62,000 nt of DNA from Acanthaster planci (lineage: Eukaryota > Echinodermata > Asteroidea > Valvatida > Acanthasteridae): the NCBI RefSeq assembly GCF_001949145.1, contig NW_019091364.1:3142021-3204020 (forward strand). The letters run 5' to 3'. The notes under the pieces were generated by a model. It did not search any database. It saw only the letters and a program-made list of their open reading frames with translations, and was not told the origin of the DNA. A program made the translations under genes and the position numbers. Shown here one piece after another: positions 32,596 to 45,000 of the stretch (its first letter is position 1; each line of letters opens with the position of its first letter).

Positions 32596-34844
32596 GTGAA
32601 GGTTGACATGTACAAGGGCAATAGCTTTGTTTGGCAAATAGATTTGGTTCTCAAAAAAGGAGAAATGTTCTCGTCTTCTGAACCACAATTTGTACAAACC
32701 ATCGCACAGCTAAAGTATCCTAAATGTGCCAAAGTTACTCCCTGTTTCCCGAGCTATGCTATAGTACAATAAACCATGGAATGGCATGCGTTCTTCCCAA
32801 CTCTTCACTTTGCGCCCACGTGCCCTATTCCACTTAGGGCGTTTCAAAGATGTCTAGCCTGAGCTTCTTGGACTAATTCCACGAGGGAAGCTTTCAGTGA
32901 TTAGCTGTTCTTCAGTGGAATTGAAAACTTCTCAGCACATACAATAGTTCCCATGCCAACAGCAGTTGAAGTGACTGAATTTTCACAGATGGTTAAATAA
33001 AGGACATTTCTAAGGGCAATTTCAGTGGAAGTTAATCTTTGTCAATGAGCTGAAAACACCACGAAAAATGTTGGCTCATTGGCTGCTTGTTGTATAAAAT
33101 CATTTAAGAAACAGCTGTGACTGTCTATAGTACATTACTGGCACCTTTGCCGCCAGTAAATTCCCAGAAATGTATAGTACAATTGTGGAGAGAAAAACAA
33201 GTTTCCAGAATATGTAGAAAAAACGAACAAGAAAGAACAATTACACAATGGATTGTTTCAGTGTAATCATTTCCCTGATACGGTGCCATTTGAAAAAGGT
33301 AATTTGAATCTTTGCCCCTCAATTAATCGAATTCAACTTTGTGTCTACATGTTTTATATTAGTATAAACCAGTATAATTGCTCAGATTGGTCTGTCCCAC
33401 GTAATTATTTCTAGCCAAGATCATGTCAGCCACAATTAGTGAACATCATGCAGGTAAATTATAAGCCTTGACTTGTCTTTTGATGGGTCAATATTAAATA
33501 GGAAGAAACCCACTTGCGATGCCGATAATGGAACTAGATGTCAATCTTTGGAGGCAAAGAGGCAGGCAGTAAAAGAGAATTGAGAATTGATTTTTTGAGA
33601 GAAACATTTTTCTTTCTCCGTAAGTAACGAAAATTGTTCAAAGGAGCAGCATTTAAGCGCCAAAGCAGTTAACGTGTTGACTGAAGATTCAACCGATTGC
33701 TTTGCAGGCAATGGGTGGTTGTAACGAGTTTTCTTCGTTTGAAAGAAAGAATAAAAATGACTTTTTGAAAAATGGCATGGGAGAATCATGTGCGACGGAA
33801 ATACATACAGGCCCGCGGCGCGCACATCACGTCCTATGCGGTTCGGCTTGAAGACTGTGTCTCCGCGAAGCATGCACCACATTTCGAAGAAGAAAACAAT
33901 CTTTCCATTTCGACTCTCGGTTTCCAACCCAAAAGTCCTGGCCTTACCTTATCTCGAGGAGCTTGCAGGATGCGAAGTACGCTTTCTCAGACCAGTCAGG
34001 AACTGGACACACTGTGTGGATGAAAATTACACCACGAGAGGGACAGAGGACGACTTCTCGCCTCCTCTGAGCGATGTTATAAAACGCTCCGTCGCCGACT
34101 GCAGACCACTAAGCCAATTCACCGCTGGGAAGACACCCAACTGTTTGCACGTCCGTGGGGCAAATTTACCAACAGTACCCTCCGGCTCCAGCACTACGTC
34201 AGCAAAATCCCGCTGCTCTTGGTTTCTGTTATCCCAACTCTTTTTTCTTTTTTTTTTGTACACCGGGCCCAAATCAACATTAGCTCTTAGTTAGTGTGCA
34301 CTGGGGGTTCATTAGCTTTTATACGCTGATCTCTTCCTCTCCCGTTCGGCGCTTCTTTTTTTTTTTTTAATTAGCGCTAGCATATTGACATTGATCCATA
34401 GCTGTACATTTGTCATGCGCAGCAGTTCTGCCAACAATTTATCATTCCGTCGGCATGCAAGTTTACCGGAGCGAGTCACTAACTATCGTCTTCTCTGCAA
34501 TCCAACCCCCTACCCAAAGGCTCCGCCCATGCACGTAACTCTGTGACGCCCCTCCCACTTGATCGGGAACTGCATTTCGTTACTCGGGAACGCGGAGCTT
34601 AGGCGCTTAATAGGATGGGTAAATGTCAGGCCGCCAAATGCCTCGATTACCCTAAATTGAAAATCATTTTTAATGGTTCGTACGGTAGGAGTGTTAATGG
34701 AGTGGGTTTGCGACAGAAAAGGTCTTACTCACAGGGAGTGATGAGTTATTCTGATTAAAAAAAAAATTCACTCGGCATTTTGGTTAATATTCTCCAAACT
34801 ATTTTTCGGAAGTACCTATTAGTAGAAACATGTTGATATAATAC
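32596..34844. other. Intergenic, nothing recognised
   Basis: Several overlapping ORFs on both strands at 33541-34294 have higher GC than the surroundings but no family signature and no clear splice borders. Confidence 0.45.
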
Positions 34845-35010
34845 GGGCGATTCACAATAGTGCGCCTCCAGGAGATTGCAACGCTTTAACTAATCAGTGT
34901 GCGCGAAATCTGTCAACCCAATGCGCGTTTGGAAAGGGTCGACAGATTTCGTGCACTGTGACTAGTCAACGCATAGCAAACTCTTGGAGGCACACTTTTG
35001 TGATTCGACC
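34845..35010. mobile_element. 166-bp foldback MITE (75-base arms, 16-base loop)
   Basis: The left arm (34845-34919) begins GGGCGATTCACAATAGTGCG and the right arm (34936-35010) reads in reverse complement as GGTCGAATCACAAAAGTGTG. The arms are exactly equal in length and match at roughly 80 percent by eye, with the innermost GAAATCTGTC block intact. The flanking AT-rich bases continue the symmetry for a few positions. It would fold into one long hairpin. The superfamily is unclear because the target duplication is not resolvable. Confidence 0.85.
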
Positions 35011-35565
35011 ATATTATCGATGGACTCCATGAATCTTTCCTAGATTCATTTTAATCTCAGAGCTCCTTTTCAGGCGAGGAGGATTTTTTGTTTACTTTCC
35101 TTACTAAAGTCTACCATTTAAACGGTAGAAAAAGGTTAAAAGGTAAAAAATCAGCACCCTTTGACGTTTAAAGGACCATGTTTAAAGTTATTTTTTCGGT
35201 CGCATCTGCCTTCTTTTCATATCCATTTTGATTGAGTCTGTTTCCCTGATGACAGGGGCTCAGGATTCCAATTTGCATGGAAAATACAGGCAAATCCATC
35301 ACGGCAGTATATCGACGATGATTTGCCATGTGTACGTTTCCGCAACAAAAGCTTGTGCTGGAAATCTCAACGGCGACCTTCGAAAAAGATAGTTGGTAGC
35401 AGTCAATTCACCATGAATACTGGTGTTATCAGTAACATGCAGGGTCTACACAGGAGTATTGTTTTTAATTCAGGACCCGTAACGTGGACTCAAATGGAGA
35501 CGAAAGGAAGTAACCAAAAAGAAATACCTATTCATGTGTGACTGATAATAATGTCAATGTGTCTC

Positions 35566-35760
35566 ATTTGAAGCAAGATATGGGACGGAGAACCCCCCCC
35601 CGCCTTTGAGTTGGTCATTGTTTAATCGGAATCTCAGAAATTCTTTACGGACTTTTTTTTGGGGGGGGGTGTTAGGTAACAATAGCCTAGAGGGTGTATA
35701 GGGATTGGACAGGTAAGGGGGGCACCCCTGCGTCCCATGTCTTGCCTGGTATAATGTATC
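35566..35760 (-). repeat. Repeat family X, copy 2
   Basis: On the minus strand it contains aatccctatacaccctctag, ctattgttacctaacac and a G/C-run segment, and ends catatcttgcttcaaatgag. It aligns with copies 1 and 3. The part upstream of aatccc (35707-35760) also matches copy 3, so the element is longer than copy 1 shows. Confidence 0.75.
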
Positions 35761-38237
35761 TCCCATTAAGCTCAAAATACAGCATGGTCGTTCCATTATG
35801 GGAATAATGAATACAATCTTGATACTTAGCACTCATGAAGAAACTGAGTACTGTGCAACCGCATAATTTGCTACTCCGTTTGGCAAAAATGAGAAGATAA
35901 TTCAAGGCTCAACTTTTACTTCATCGTGTGTATTTTAAGGATTTCTATGCATCAGTGAACGCCACAGGGACGTGCTCGTGACACTATTTGAATTTCAAGT
36001 GGAAAGCCAGGGATTGTGGTTGATGGAATCGAGGATATTCGAGTAGATAAAGATGAACCTGTTTATTCCATCTCAGTCAATCTCCTGCTGGCATGACCAT
36101 CAAGCCTAAAGCTCTGCACGGCTTGTTTGCGATTAACACTGTTTCACCCTTTCCACCAAATGTCTAGTAAAGTCACAGTGTAATGGACGGTACCACTCAT
36201 TTTGAAGAGTCTAGTTCAAACAAATCATCCAAAAATGGCATAAAACATTTCCTTATTTGACCCAGTGGCCCTTTTCTTTCATTCGATGCTCAACGCAACA
36301 CAGTTCAGGTTTGTAATGCCTGTTATAATTGTTAAGTTAAGCCTGTGGGTGGGAGCGTTTAATTTCCTGTTTGATTTGGTTTTGCTGTTGCCTTTTAAAA
36401 CCTTCTCACTGCAACCTAAGACCACATTCAGCCCTTCCTCCCCATCTTGGTCGTGTAAATTGGATGAAAAACTTGAGATTTAAAGCCATTCTTTGCATGT
36501 CTGTCAAATAGCCCAAACCATAAACTGGGTTTGGTCTTCATTTTTGGTTATCACTTTCACACTACATATTGCAACGACACACATTTTACGAGTGACTACC
36601 ACGTAGTGAGATGCTCCAAAATGCTGGCATCATACGTCGATCGAAAACTTGATATTTTGCCATTACGGTACTTCAAAGTGTATAACTCTTGACTGGAAAT
36701 GCTCAGGCGCACTTAAACACGGTAAAATAATGAAAATAAATACCAAGCACATGTTACGCAATTCCTATAGCTCAAGAGGTCGTCACGTGGCCGGTCTTAA
36801 ACGAGTGATAGAGCATGGGCTGGTTCATCGTATTCTGCGCCACCATACGGCGTACGTCGCATATTTCCATATAAGGAGATTGAAGTACAGCTACTTACAG
36901 TACGCACGTCATAAAGGGGTGTTTTAAAAAAGGAAGTAAAAACTTTGAACAAAATCGTTTGACTTTTTTTAATGTTTAAACTTGTTTCAACTTTCTTACT
37001 CAAAATGCATTTAGGAATGGGAATAAATAGGCCTATGTGCTTGGCTTATCTTAATTAACGTTAAAAGCCGGCTCAGGAGAATCGACTCTCATAATTCAGC
37101 TCGGGCATTAGTTGCATCCATTCTCTTGGACTGACCTGAACTAAACGTTTTCATAACTGCCAAGCATGTATTTATCACCTGAATAATATCTGTAGGCGGT
37201 ATCGGTGGAAGTAAATACCAGGTTTTAGGCTTCAACATTCCTGCACTTCTTTCATTTTTGATAAAAACAAATGTGGTTTTAAACTCTTAAGGAAAGTCCA
37301 TACCGATGCCTGGAGTCCTTCAGTTAACGCCCCCTTTTAATGATAGCCTAGCAACACTAGCATTAGCAACACGTGTTGCCCCATCATCATGAATTGACTG
37401 AAATTTTTCCCCCACGCGCACAAACCCCTCGAGCAATTTACAACAGGTTCGATGAATCAATGAGGGGAATCGAAAACAAAGATCCGAAAGCGCTGCCATA
37501 ACTGTTAGCCGATATTCTGTATCTGTCTGAGGAGGCTTTAGCTAGTTGGACTGCGCAGGTGTTGCTGAAAGCTTCCCGTCTTATTCATCTGTGGTACTTG
37601 GTCTAGTTTCGAACTCTCCCTTAATTCCTTTCGGACGTTTCTTGCCCTACATTCCAGGAAGACAATGAGCAGGCTAGAGAGTACCTACGCCACTTGATAC
37701 GTCGAATCTTTCCTCGTGTAACTCGAACGCAAACTCGGTATGGCGTCTTTTTTTAAGAGCCGAACTTGGTCAAGTTGACAGAGCTTGGTCTAGAGAACAA
37801 TATCGGCGATTCAAGTTTCAATTCGTCTGTTGCAAGCGTCGTCCATGATATCGAAATTCCCATATGCCTGTAATATACAACTTTACTATGTGGAAACATT
37901 TCCATCTTAGGCCAACAGCATATGGGGTGTGCCGAATTTGGACTGCAACCAAACATACGTTTTCTATTATGGAGTTATAAACTCTGAAGACAGCAGATCC
38001 ATAGTGGGCGGCGCTTTGGTGTCGAGATCAACTTGTGGGATGTGTCCAGAGTAGTGCATCAAACATGCAAACATGCGCAAGACACCAGATTGTGATCAGA
38101 GTTTATAGATATAATTTATGTGGAAAGCCACTAGTGCGGTCCTTATTATTGTCATCTCATGAATGGAACGTCCACTGCCTCCGTGCAGCTATTTTGATAA
38201 GAAGGCATAGTCCGTGTATGGTTTGCAAAAGCCCCTG
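35761..38237. other. Intergenic, nothing recognised
   Basis: Part of the next bases (to about 35830) may still belong to repeat family X. No exon or other element identified. Confidence 0.45.
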
Positions 38238-38332
38238 TCCACCTCGAGAAGAAGCACTCCCTCATCGGTTGGAAAGCCATACATGATGGGAGCGTTCATT
38301 TTGTTGGTAGTGACGCAACCGTAGCGCGTGCA
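38238..38332 (+). repeat. Inverted repeat pair Z, left copy
   Basis: cactccctcatcggttg and ttgttggtag-tgacgc-accgt blocks recur in reverse complement at 39601-39505, with small differences. Confidence 0.7.
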
Positions 38333-39504
38333 TAGTTGTTCGTGAACCAGCGAAGTTCAGTTCCAACCAAAGGATCCTCCGTTGCCTAGAAAATTGCGGC
38401 CTGTCTTAGTCCACCCCGACGGTCATGTGCTTGATTAGTAACAAAAGGGGAAACGAACGTATGTTAATTGGCAGGTGTCCTCCTGTGATATTCAGTGCCT
38501 TACTCGTCCAATTCTTCCTTTACACTGAGAATTCGAAGGAGTGTATTATTGCATTAATGGGCCTGCCCGTCATTATTCAATCTGTGGCAACTGCTAATTG
38601 TAGTGGGAATATGATCCCTTTGTAGTCTGGGGTTTAAATTGCAGAAGAAGGGACACTATACCTCCTTGCACGAGGAATAAAATATATTATTGACGATCCA
38701 AACCCAACAAATCACTGTTTGTCTGTCAGAAATTCTGCGATCTCTCCTTAAATTAATACAAATGACGTCCCACACAGAACGAATGATCAGCCATTTAGAA
38801 TTAATCGGCCTGGTATACGTGGTCCGTAGCGCTGTGCGCTAGCAGCGCGCATCTACAGCTGCAGCAAAGCCCCCTGAATTTCAACGGGGCTTGCGGTCCG
38901 CCACCCTCCGTGGGGAATTTACTGTCATTCGCTTGGCGGTCTGATATCCATTAGAGGACGCCCGGGGGGGGGGAATCGGGGAAGAATCAAGGCAAAGTTT
39001 ATACCATTTTCAGGCAATGTATCCGCTTGGTAATGGGCACGGGACGCTGGAGGGAAATTTTCAATTACTTTGACAAAGGAACAAAAATGCTGAAGGCGAA
39101 TCTCCTCCATAATGGCTGGGCCGGATGAAAAATCCACAGGCTTTTCCTAAATTGGAAACCAAGACACTTAGTTTTAATATCACACTTGGTGCAGGATCTC
39201 AAACAATCGCTGGAAACAAAAAAAAGACAACCTAAATACTAAAACTCACGAATTGTCAATGAAATATTCATTTTATTCATCAGTCAGCATGTTATTTATG
39301 TTCTGTTTTGTTTATGTGAGTTTTCTGAGAAGGGCATAAAGAAGTGCACAACTTAGGTTTTCCACAAGTAGCTGAAAAACCCGTTGTGAGCTGCTTAACA
39401 CTTGTTACCCACTCGTCGCAAATATATAAAGAGGGCGCTATTTCTTTGCAAAGCATGGTCTTTGGGTCGGAACTGAACTTCCCTGGTTGACAAACGACTA
39501 GGAA
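38333..39504. other. Between the pair Z copies, nothing recognised
   Basis: Only short ORFs and a G9 run near 38960; no element identified. Confidence 0.45.
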
Positions 39505-39601
39505 ATGCACGCGTCACGGTCGCATCGCTACCAACAAATTTGAACACTCCCAACAAACGCAGCTATTTTCAACCGATGAGGGAGTGTTTCTTGTCGAGGC
39601 A
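39505..39601 (-). repeat. Inverted repeat pair Z, right copy
   Basis: Reverse complement of the 38.2 kb copy, about 1.2 kb away. The left and right flanks do not clearly match, so the shared segment is about 95 bases. Confidence 0.7.
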
Positions 39602-40509
39602 GATAGCATTTACGTACCCATGCTACAAAGCATTGATGGGTGGACTGTATACCAACATACCAGAGGAGAATGCAAAGTTTATCCGGTATCTTTTCCCTCG
39701 GCGTCAGACGTGATAAAATTTTCCTCTCTAGCATTAATTACCAGGCTACGTGCGGATCATTTCCCAGGAAAATTAAATACATTGATGGCTGACTGAAAGT
39801 ACCAAACCTGGCCGAAATAAGTACGACCCCGCTTTCCGATTCCTCCGAATGGAACCGAATGGCAACTTCAGGAAACCCCAAACTCAATATAGGATCTACG
39901 CTGCAAGTAAAAGAAAACTTTGACTTTGACTGACAATCCGTATCTAATTGATCGCCTTTTTAAAAACCCACTTACACTAATTTATAGTCGATCACAACGG
40001 TACAAAGAGTCATATGTTACTACATCCCACAGACTAACAGAGAAATGTCAAAGCTTCAGCAAGAGTGAGCTAGGTGATCCCTGGCTTTGATTCAAGTTAT
40101 TGCATTTAAAAAAGGTATTAAATGCAATTCATTTTAATGCAAAGGTTAAAGTTTCCTCTCCTACTGGAGCATCAAAAATTGATATTTTTATATATTGTGC
40201 GCATCATTCTGCATTGCCTGCTGATAGTCTCCCCTGTTAGAATCACACAAAATTAATGTTATTCGGTACATTCAGCTTTCCCGCACGTGACCGTCGTTGG
40301 AATTCAACGAACGCATGTTGTCTGCGCCAACCATTAACATGCAAATAGGTTATGCGACATTTGAAAAATCACGTCCACTACAGGTTGCTCACATTCAAAG
40401 ACTTGATACTCGTGAGATCATTGATAAAGACCTATTCTGTTTTAGGTATTGTCCTCCTTTGATTTGAAAATCAACAATGAAGTGGATAACATATTTTATA
40501 CAGGATCAA
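39602..40509. other. Intergenic, nothing recognised
   Basis: AT-rich sequence without motifs. Confidence 0.45.
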
Positions 40510-40650
40510 CAGAGGTGGCAGCAAGTCATTTTTTGCAACTCCAAGTCAAGTCACAAGTCACAAAAATAGAGACTCGAGTCCGACTCAAGTCCAAGACACA
40601 TGACTTGAGTGAGCAATTCTCAGGATAAGTCACAAACTACACCATCTAGT
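40510..40650 (+). mobile_element. hAT-like element end with caagtc repeats
   Basis: It starts CAGAGGTGGCAGCAAGTCA, matching the CAGAGGTGG ends of a common animal hAT group. A run of caagtcaagtcacaagtc and gactcgagtccgactcaagt follows, which is a known internal pattern of such elements. The opposite terminus was not found. Confidence 0.5.
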
Positions 40651-41000
40651 TTGAAGCCAATCAACATCATGAGAAGGTCGAACATAACCCAACCGAGGTC
40701 AGCATCACCCATTGAATCTAACTTAACTTGACCAAAGTCTGCCTAGTTTCATTCAGACAAACCCAGCTGAGCCCAACCCAGCCCAATCAAACTCCCTCCG
40801 ACCTCAAGCTCAATCCAAATGTGCCCCAACGAGAACCCTATGTTTTTTCCTTCCGCAGCCAAGGCCCTAATCCACCACCCCAACTCCAAAGTCAAAACCT
40901 ACCCTCCAATGCAAACCGACACCCAAAGCACAAACATGTACCACAAAATCCAAACCCTCATCAATCCGTCGTCAAGAGTTTAACTTAAATCCAGCGTTCT
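40651..41000. repeat. G-depleted, C/A-rich low-complexity stretch
   Basis: From about 40730 to 40990 the plus strand is rich in aaccca and ccaa words with very few G. It could be a decayed short-period tandem repeat. The translated ORF here is Pro/Gln/Asn-rich only because of this composition. Confidence 0.5.
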
Positions 41001-41472
41001 CTGACGGCACTGGACAAAATCCCACTGATCATACAGCGTAGGCCAACCCCTTCATCAAATAAAAACCACCCACGGAATTTCTCGAGCCAAACAAAGTATG
41101 TGGATAAAAAGCCATTTCTCCGTACCCAAGTTCGCCAAGACAACTTCATTGTTTAATTGATTGCCCCTTAATTCACCTCGACAGCCCGTGAACCCACTTG
41201 TCCTTTGAGCCCATACAGCGTTTCCCATCAATTAAACGTGTGTAGATTTCATTAACAACGTACTTTAGCCAAAGGTACATGCATCTTTTTTTTGTGAATG
41301 GTACTATTCTGTGGTTAACATCCTATGGAACGCCAAGTAGCGGCTCTGTCATAAAAATAGACTAAAATGACAATTACTTTCATTTGGTAGTTGGTAAACC
41401 TCAATTTAGTTGCAGCTGAACCATCATTTTTGTCATTTTATGACAATGATGCGAAAACACTCTATTAAAAAC
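41001..41472. other. Intergenic, nothing recognised
   Basis: Unremarkable sequence up to the assembly gap. Confidence 0.5.
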
Positions 41473-42020
41473 NNNNNNNNNNNNNNNNNNNNNNNNNNNN
41501 NNNNNNNNNNNNNNNNNNNNNNNNNNNNNNNNNNNNNNNNNNNNNNNNNNNNNNNNNNNNNNNNNNNNNNNNNNNNNNNNNNNNNNNNNNNNNNNNNNNN
41601 NNNNNNNNNNNNNNNNNNNNNNNNNNNNNNNNNNNNNNNNNNNNNNNNNNNNNNNNNNNNNNNNNNNNNNNNNNNNNNNNNNNNNNNNNNNNNNNNNNNN
41701 NNNNNNNNNNNNNNNNNNNNNNNNNNNNNNNNNNNNNNNNNNNNNNNNNNNNNNNNNNNNNNNNNNNNNNNNNNNNNNNNNNNNNNNNNNNNNNNNNNNN
41801 NNNNNNNNNNNNNNNNNNNNNNNNNNNNNNNNNNNNNNNNNNNNNNNNNNNNNNNNNNNNNNNNNNNNNNNNNNNNNNNNNNNNNNNNNNNNNNNNNNNN
41901 NNNNNNNNNNNNNNNNNNNNNNNNNNNNNNNNNNNNNNNNNNNNNNNNNNNNNNNNNNNNNNNNNNNNNNNNNNNNNNNNNNNNNNNNNNNNNNNNNNNN
42001 NNNNNNNNNNNNNNNNNNNN
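41473..42020. other. Assembly gap (548 N)
   Basis: Undetermined bases. The right flank is an A/C microsatellite-like run (accccaacaaccc, then aacaacaacaaac), a likely cause of the gap. ORFs drawn through it are meaningless. Confidence 0.98.
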
Positions 42021-45000
42021 ACCCCAACAACCCAACAAAAACACAACAACAACAACAAACAAACAGGCTTGTCTTGTCCGCTGGAAGACAGTCACCTCCG
42101 TTTATAAAGAAAGAAATTTTGTTTGTAAAAGGGGCGGGGCAATCTCTGTGCAGCGCCAAATTACAAATTCTCTTTGGCATGTGTACATATACATCACAAG
42201 AGAATTACTATGTTATAGTAAGTGTGAGAAGTTATGCAGTTGGTTGTTGTTGTGCAAAGTGTGGGTGGTGAAGCATGTAGAAGGGTGTGGCTACATAAGG
42301 CGTGGGAATGCTGCAGGTGGCATTCGCAGTCACCATGAAGCAGAGTTCGTTTTCTTTCTCATACTGCACAATCCAGTCGACGCACTGCTAACCTTACGTC
42401 GACGACGTCTTAACTTTGGGCACACACAGATTACGAGCGGGCGGAGCTTCCGAAGCCACTTCAGACACGTCTGTCAAGGAAAAATGTTTAACGCAACAAG
42501 GAGGATGAAAATCTTTGACTTCCAAGGACATGTACATGAAAGACCTTGTTAGCAAAAAGCTTGCTGTTACCCGAGCAATGAATTTGTAAAAGTTTCACCC
42601 TGATTGCCAAAGATATGCAATGCCAGTTTATACGGGGTTCCGGTTGCTATTCGAGCATTTCCAGTAGCCTACGCCATTTGCAATTTGTGTATTTCGAATA
42701 ACCATCATGACAATTAATGTTAAACATTACAAAAAATCGCTTACCTCTGAGTTTATCCTCGCTGTTGGTAAGTTAACAAACAAGATGCTTTACAAAGAGC
42801 GCGGGTTACTGTTACCACAGCAAGATTAATTAACAGATTTGAAATACAAATGCACATCCCTTTCGTTTGTATTTGAGATATTAATTTTCGGGGCTGAAAT
42901 GAGAATTACAAATTGTCTTTCACATGTAGAGACCTTTCTACTAATAAATTGATAATTATGCACACATGCGCACAAATGGCCTTGGCGGCAAAACGTGTGA
43001 GTGGTTCAGCATTTTAGTTAACTCTTCAGTATAACACTGAGATTCCCTGTCAGAAAATGCACCTTGCTTCAACGCCATAGCTCCGCTCTCATGGTTGCCT
43101 GCTGAAACCACTATCGTAATCCATTTGCGCACGCCCGTGTGCACAAGAAACAAAATTTTACACTGAGAAACAACCAAATAAACTGAGGATAGCAATCCAT
43201 TACTGAGCATCATCCTTTTAATCTTGACAAATGGTGGCACTTTTCAATAATGGATGCCTTACTCCCCCCCTTCCCATCTCTTCCTCGGGAGCTTATACAT
43301 ATTTCATTTTCTTCTTTACACGTCAGTTTTGATGAATTGATCTGGCGGCCCGACATTAAGGCGCACCGCGTTCGCACGAGATAGTCTGCCCGGAACATTC
43401 AAGGTCGGGGTCGACCGAGCAGAAGATGACGAATTTTGCTGTGGTTCGGGAACTGAAGTATGTCATATCAGGTATTACGGGAAGGCTGTTGGGCGGTGAG
43501 CAATGATAGAATAATTACACTTCGCGTGATTGTCCCACGCTTTTCCCACAGACCAGATTCAATCCATGGGCGTCCATTAAAAGACGGAATCTCTCATTCT
43601 CCTCCAAGCTGTTGCAAAAAAAGAAAAACACCCCTCCTTTTTTATGAGAACTCGCACGCAACAAACTAAGGATGCCTTTCTACACTGAAAAAGCGAGAAT
43701 TACTGGAAAAATCTCCAGACTGAATACGCCTTGGACAGCGCAGAGCATAGTAATAACGGCGAGAGCTGCAAAGTGACGAAGGCGGCTATCCAAGATTACC
43801 AAATTTAAAAGTTGGGAAAACGAGCGAACTCCCTTGGCGGATAAACGTCATTCCGAAATGTTTTGCACCGGTAAAGTTCAATTCATTGCAACTGTCCAGT
43901 GTTCTTTTCCCCTGCTATCAATGTTCATATTTAATTGCTGAAAGGCGAACTTTCTCAGCGAGTCAGTTTACTGATGTTCCGCGTTCCCTACATAGAATGA
44001 TCTCATATAATGTTTATCCCATTTTACATAGAAGTGACTGATTTGGGGAACTTCGGGACTTGAAACATAGGTGCCGGGAAACATTGGGTGGATCGCATTT
44101 TCACCTACTTGTGCAAGCATACCCCCCTTCCAGGTTTTACCCTCACCCCCCCACGCAAACACACTTCGTACACATTGGATCCGCCTTGGATCATGATTTT
44201 TCCAAACATTAATCTCTCATCCCTCTTACAATCTCACATGCAGTCATTTCCATGGAAAAAAAAAACACTCCCCGGAAAAAGAATCTGACATTTGGCCGTT
44301 AGCTATTTGGCTAAGCATGGCTTGTATCCTAAGTTATCCTACGTTCATATTTCTGTCTGTGGATATTATATCATTTCGCCTTCGAACAAGATTCTGTTAG
44401 GATCGAAACGCTGACATTCCTTCTTTTGTAACATAACATCTTCAGGGTCCATTCAAAGAGCTAAAGCCGATGGTATATGAAGTAATTATATGGAATCTCC
44501 CCTCTGACATCAAATACTGTAGATGTCAGATTTAATTGTTAATGGGGTCCACTGATTCGGATTTAATCAGTTTCGGAAGAGATGTTCGGCCGCCAGTCTT
44601 GAGAATTATAAGCTACAGTGATCGCGCGCACACAGAAATAAATCACCGACACGTCTTCAGGGGCAGTTTTTTTTACCCGCGACAAATTTGACACCTGTGG
44701 ATTCGTGACGTCCGCAATGGCCAAAGTAGAGTCTGTTGGTGGGTATTTGAGTGGATAAAATAATGTCTGACTGGACTAGCCTCTACTGTTTCTTGTTAGT
44801 GGGGATCATATTAACCCCATTAGAGGTGCCTTGTCAGGTCTGCATTTGAATTTTCATGTATCTCTACCGAAAAAGATATGATGCTATGAAACAGAAGGAG
44901 ACTCCAGTCTTTTGATGCATTGTTAGAGAGCCTGAGATACCTCAGAGGGTTGGGGTAAATTAGGAAATTTATGATAAAGTTTTCGATGTTTCCAACAGGA

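Noticed and set aside
32251-32772. Arg/Ser-rich and Gly/Arg-rich ORFs on both strands
   Set aside because: They are translations of the CGTCGC minisatellite.
33541-34294. Overlapping ORFs on both strands in a locally GC-richer block
   Set aside because: No domain or signal peptide and no clear splice sites. It could hide a 5' UTR exon, but nothing shows this.
41410-42552. 380-codon ORF and several others running through the gap
   Set aside because: They exist only because undetermined bases cannot give stop codons.
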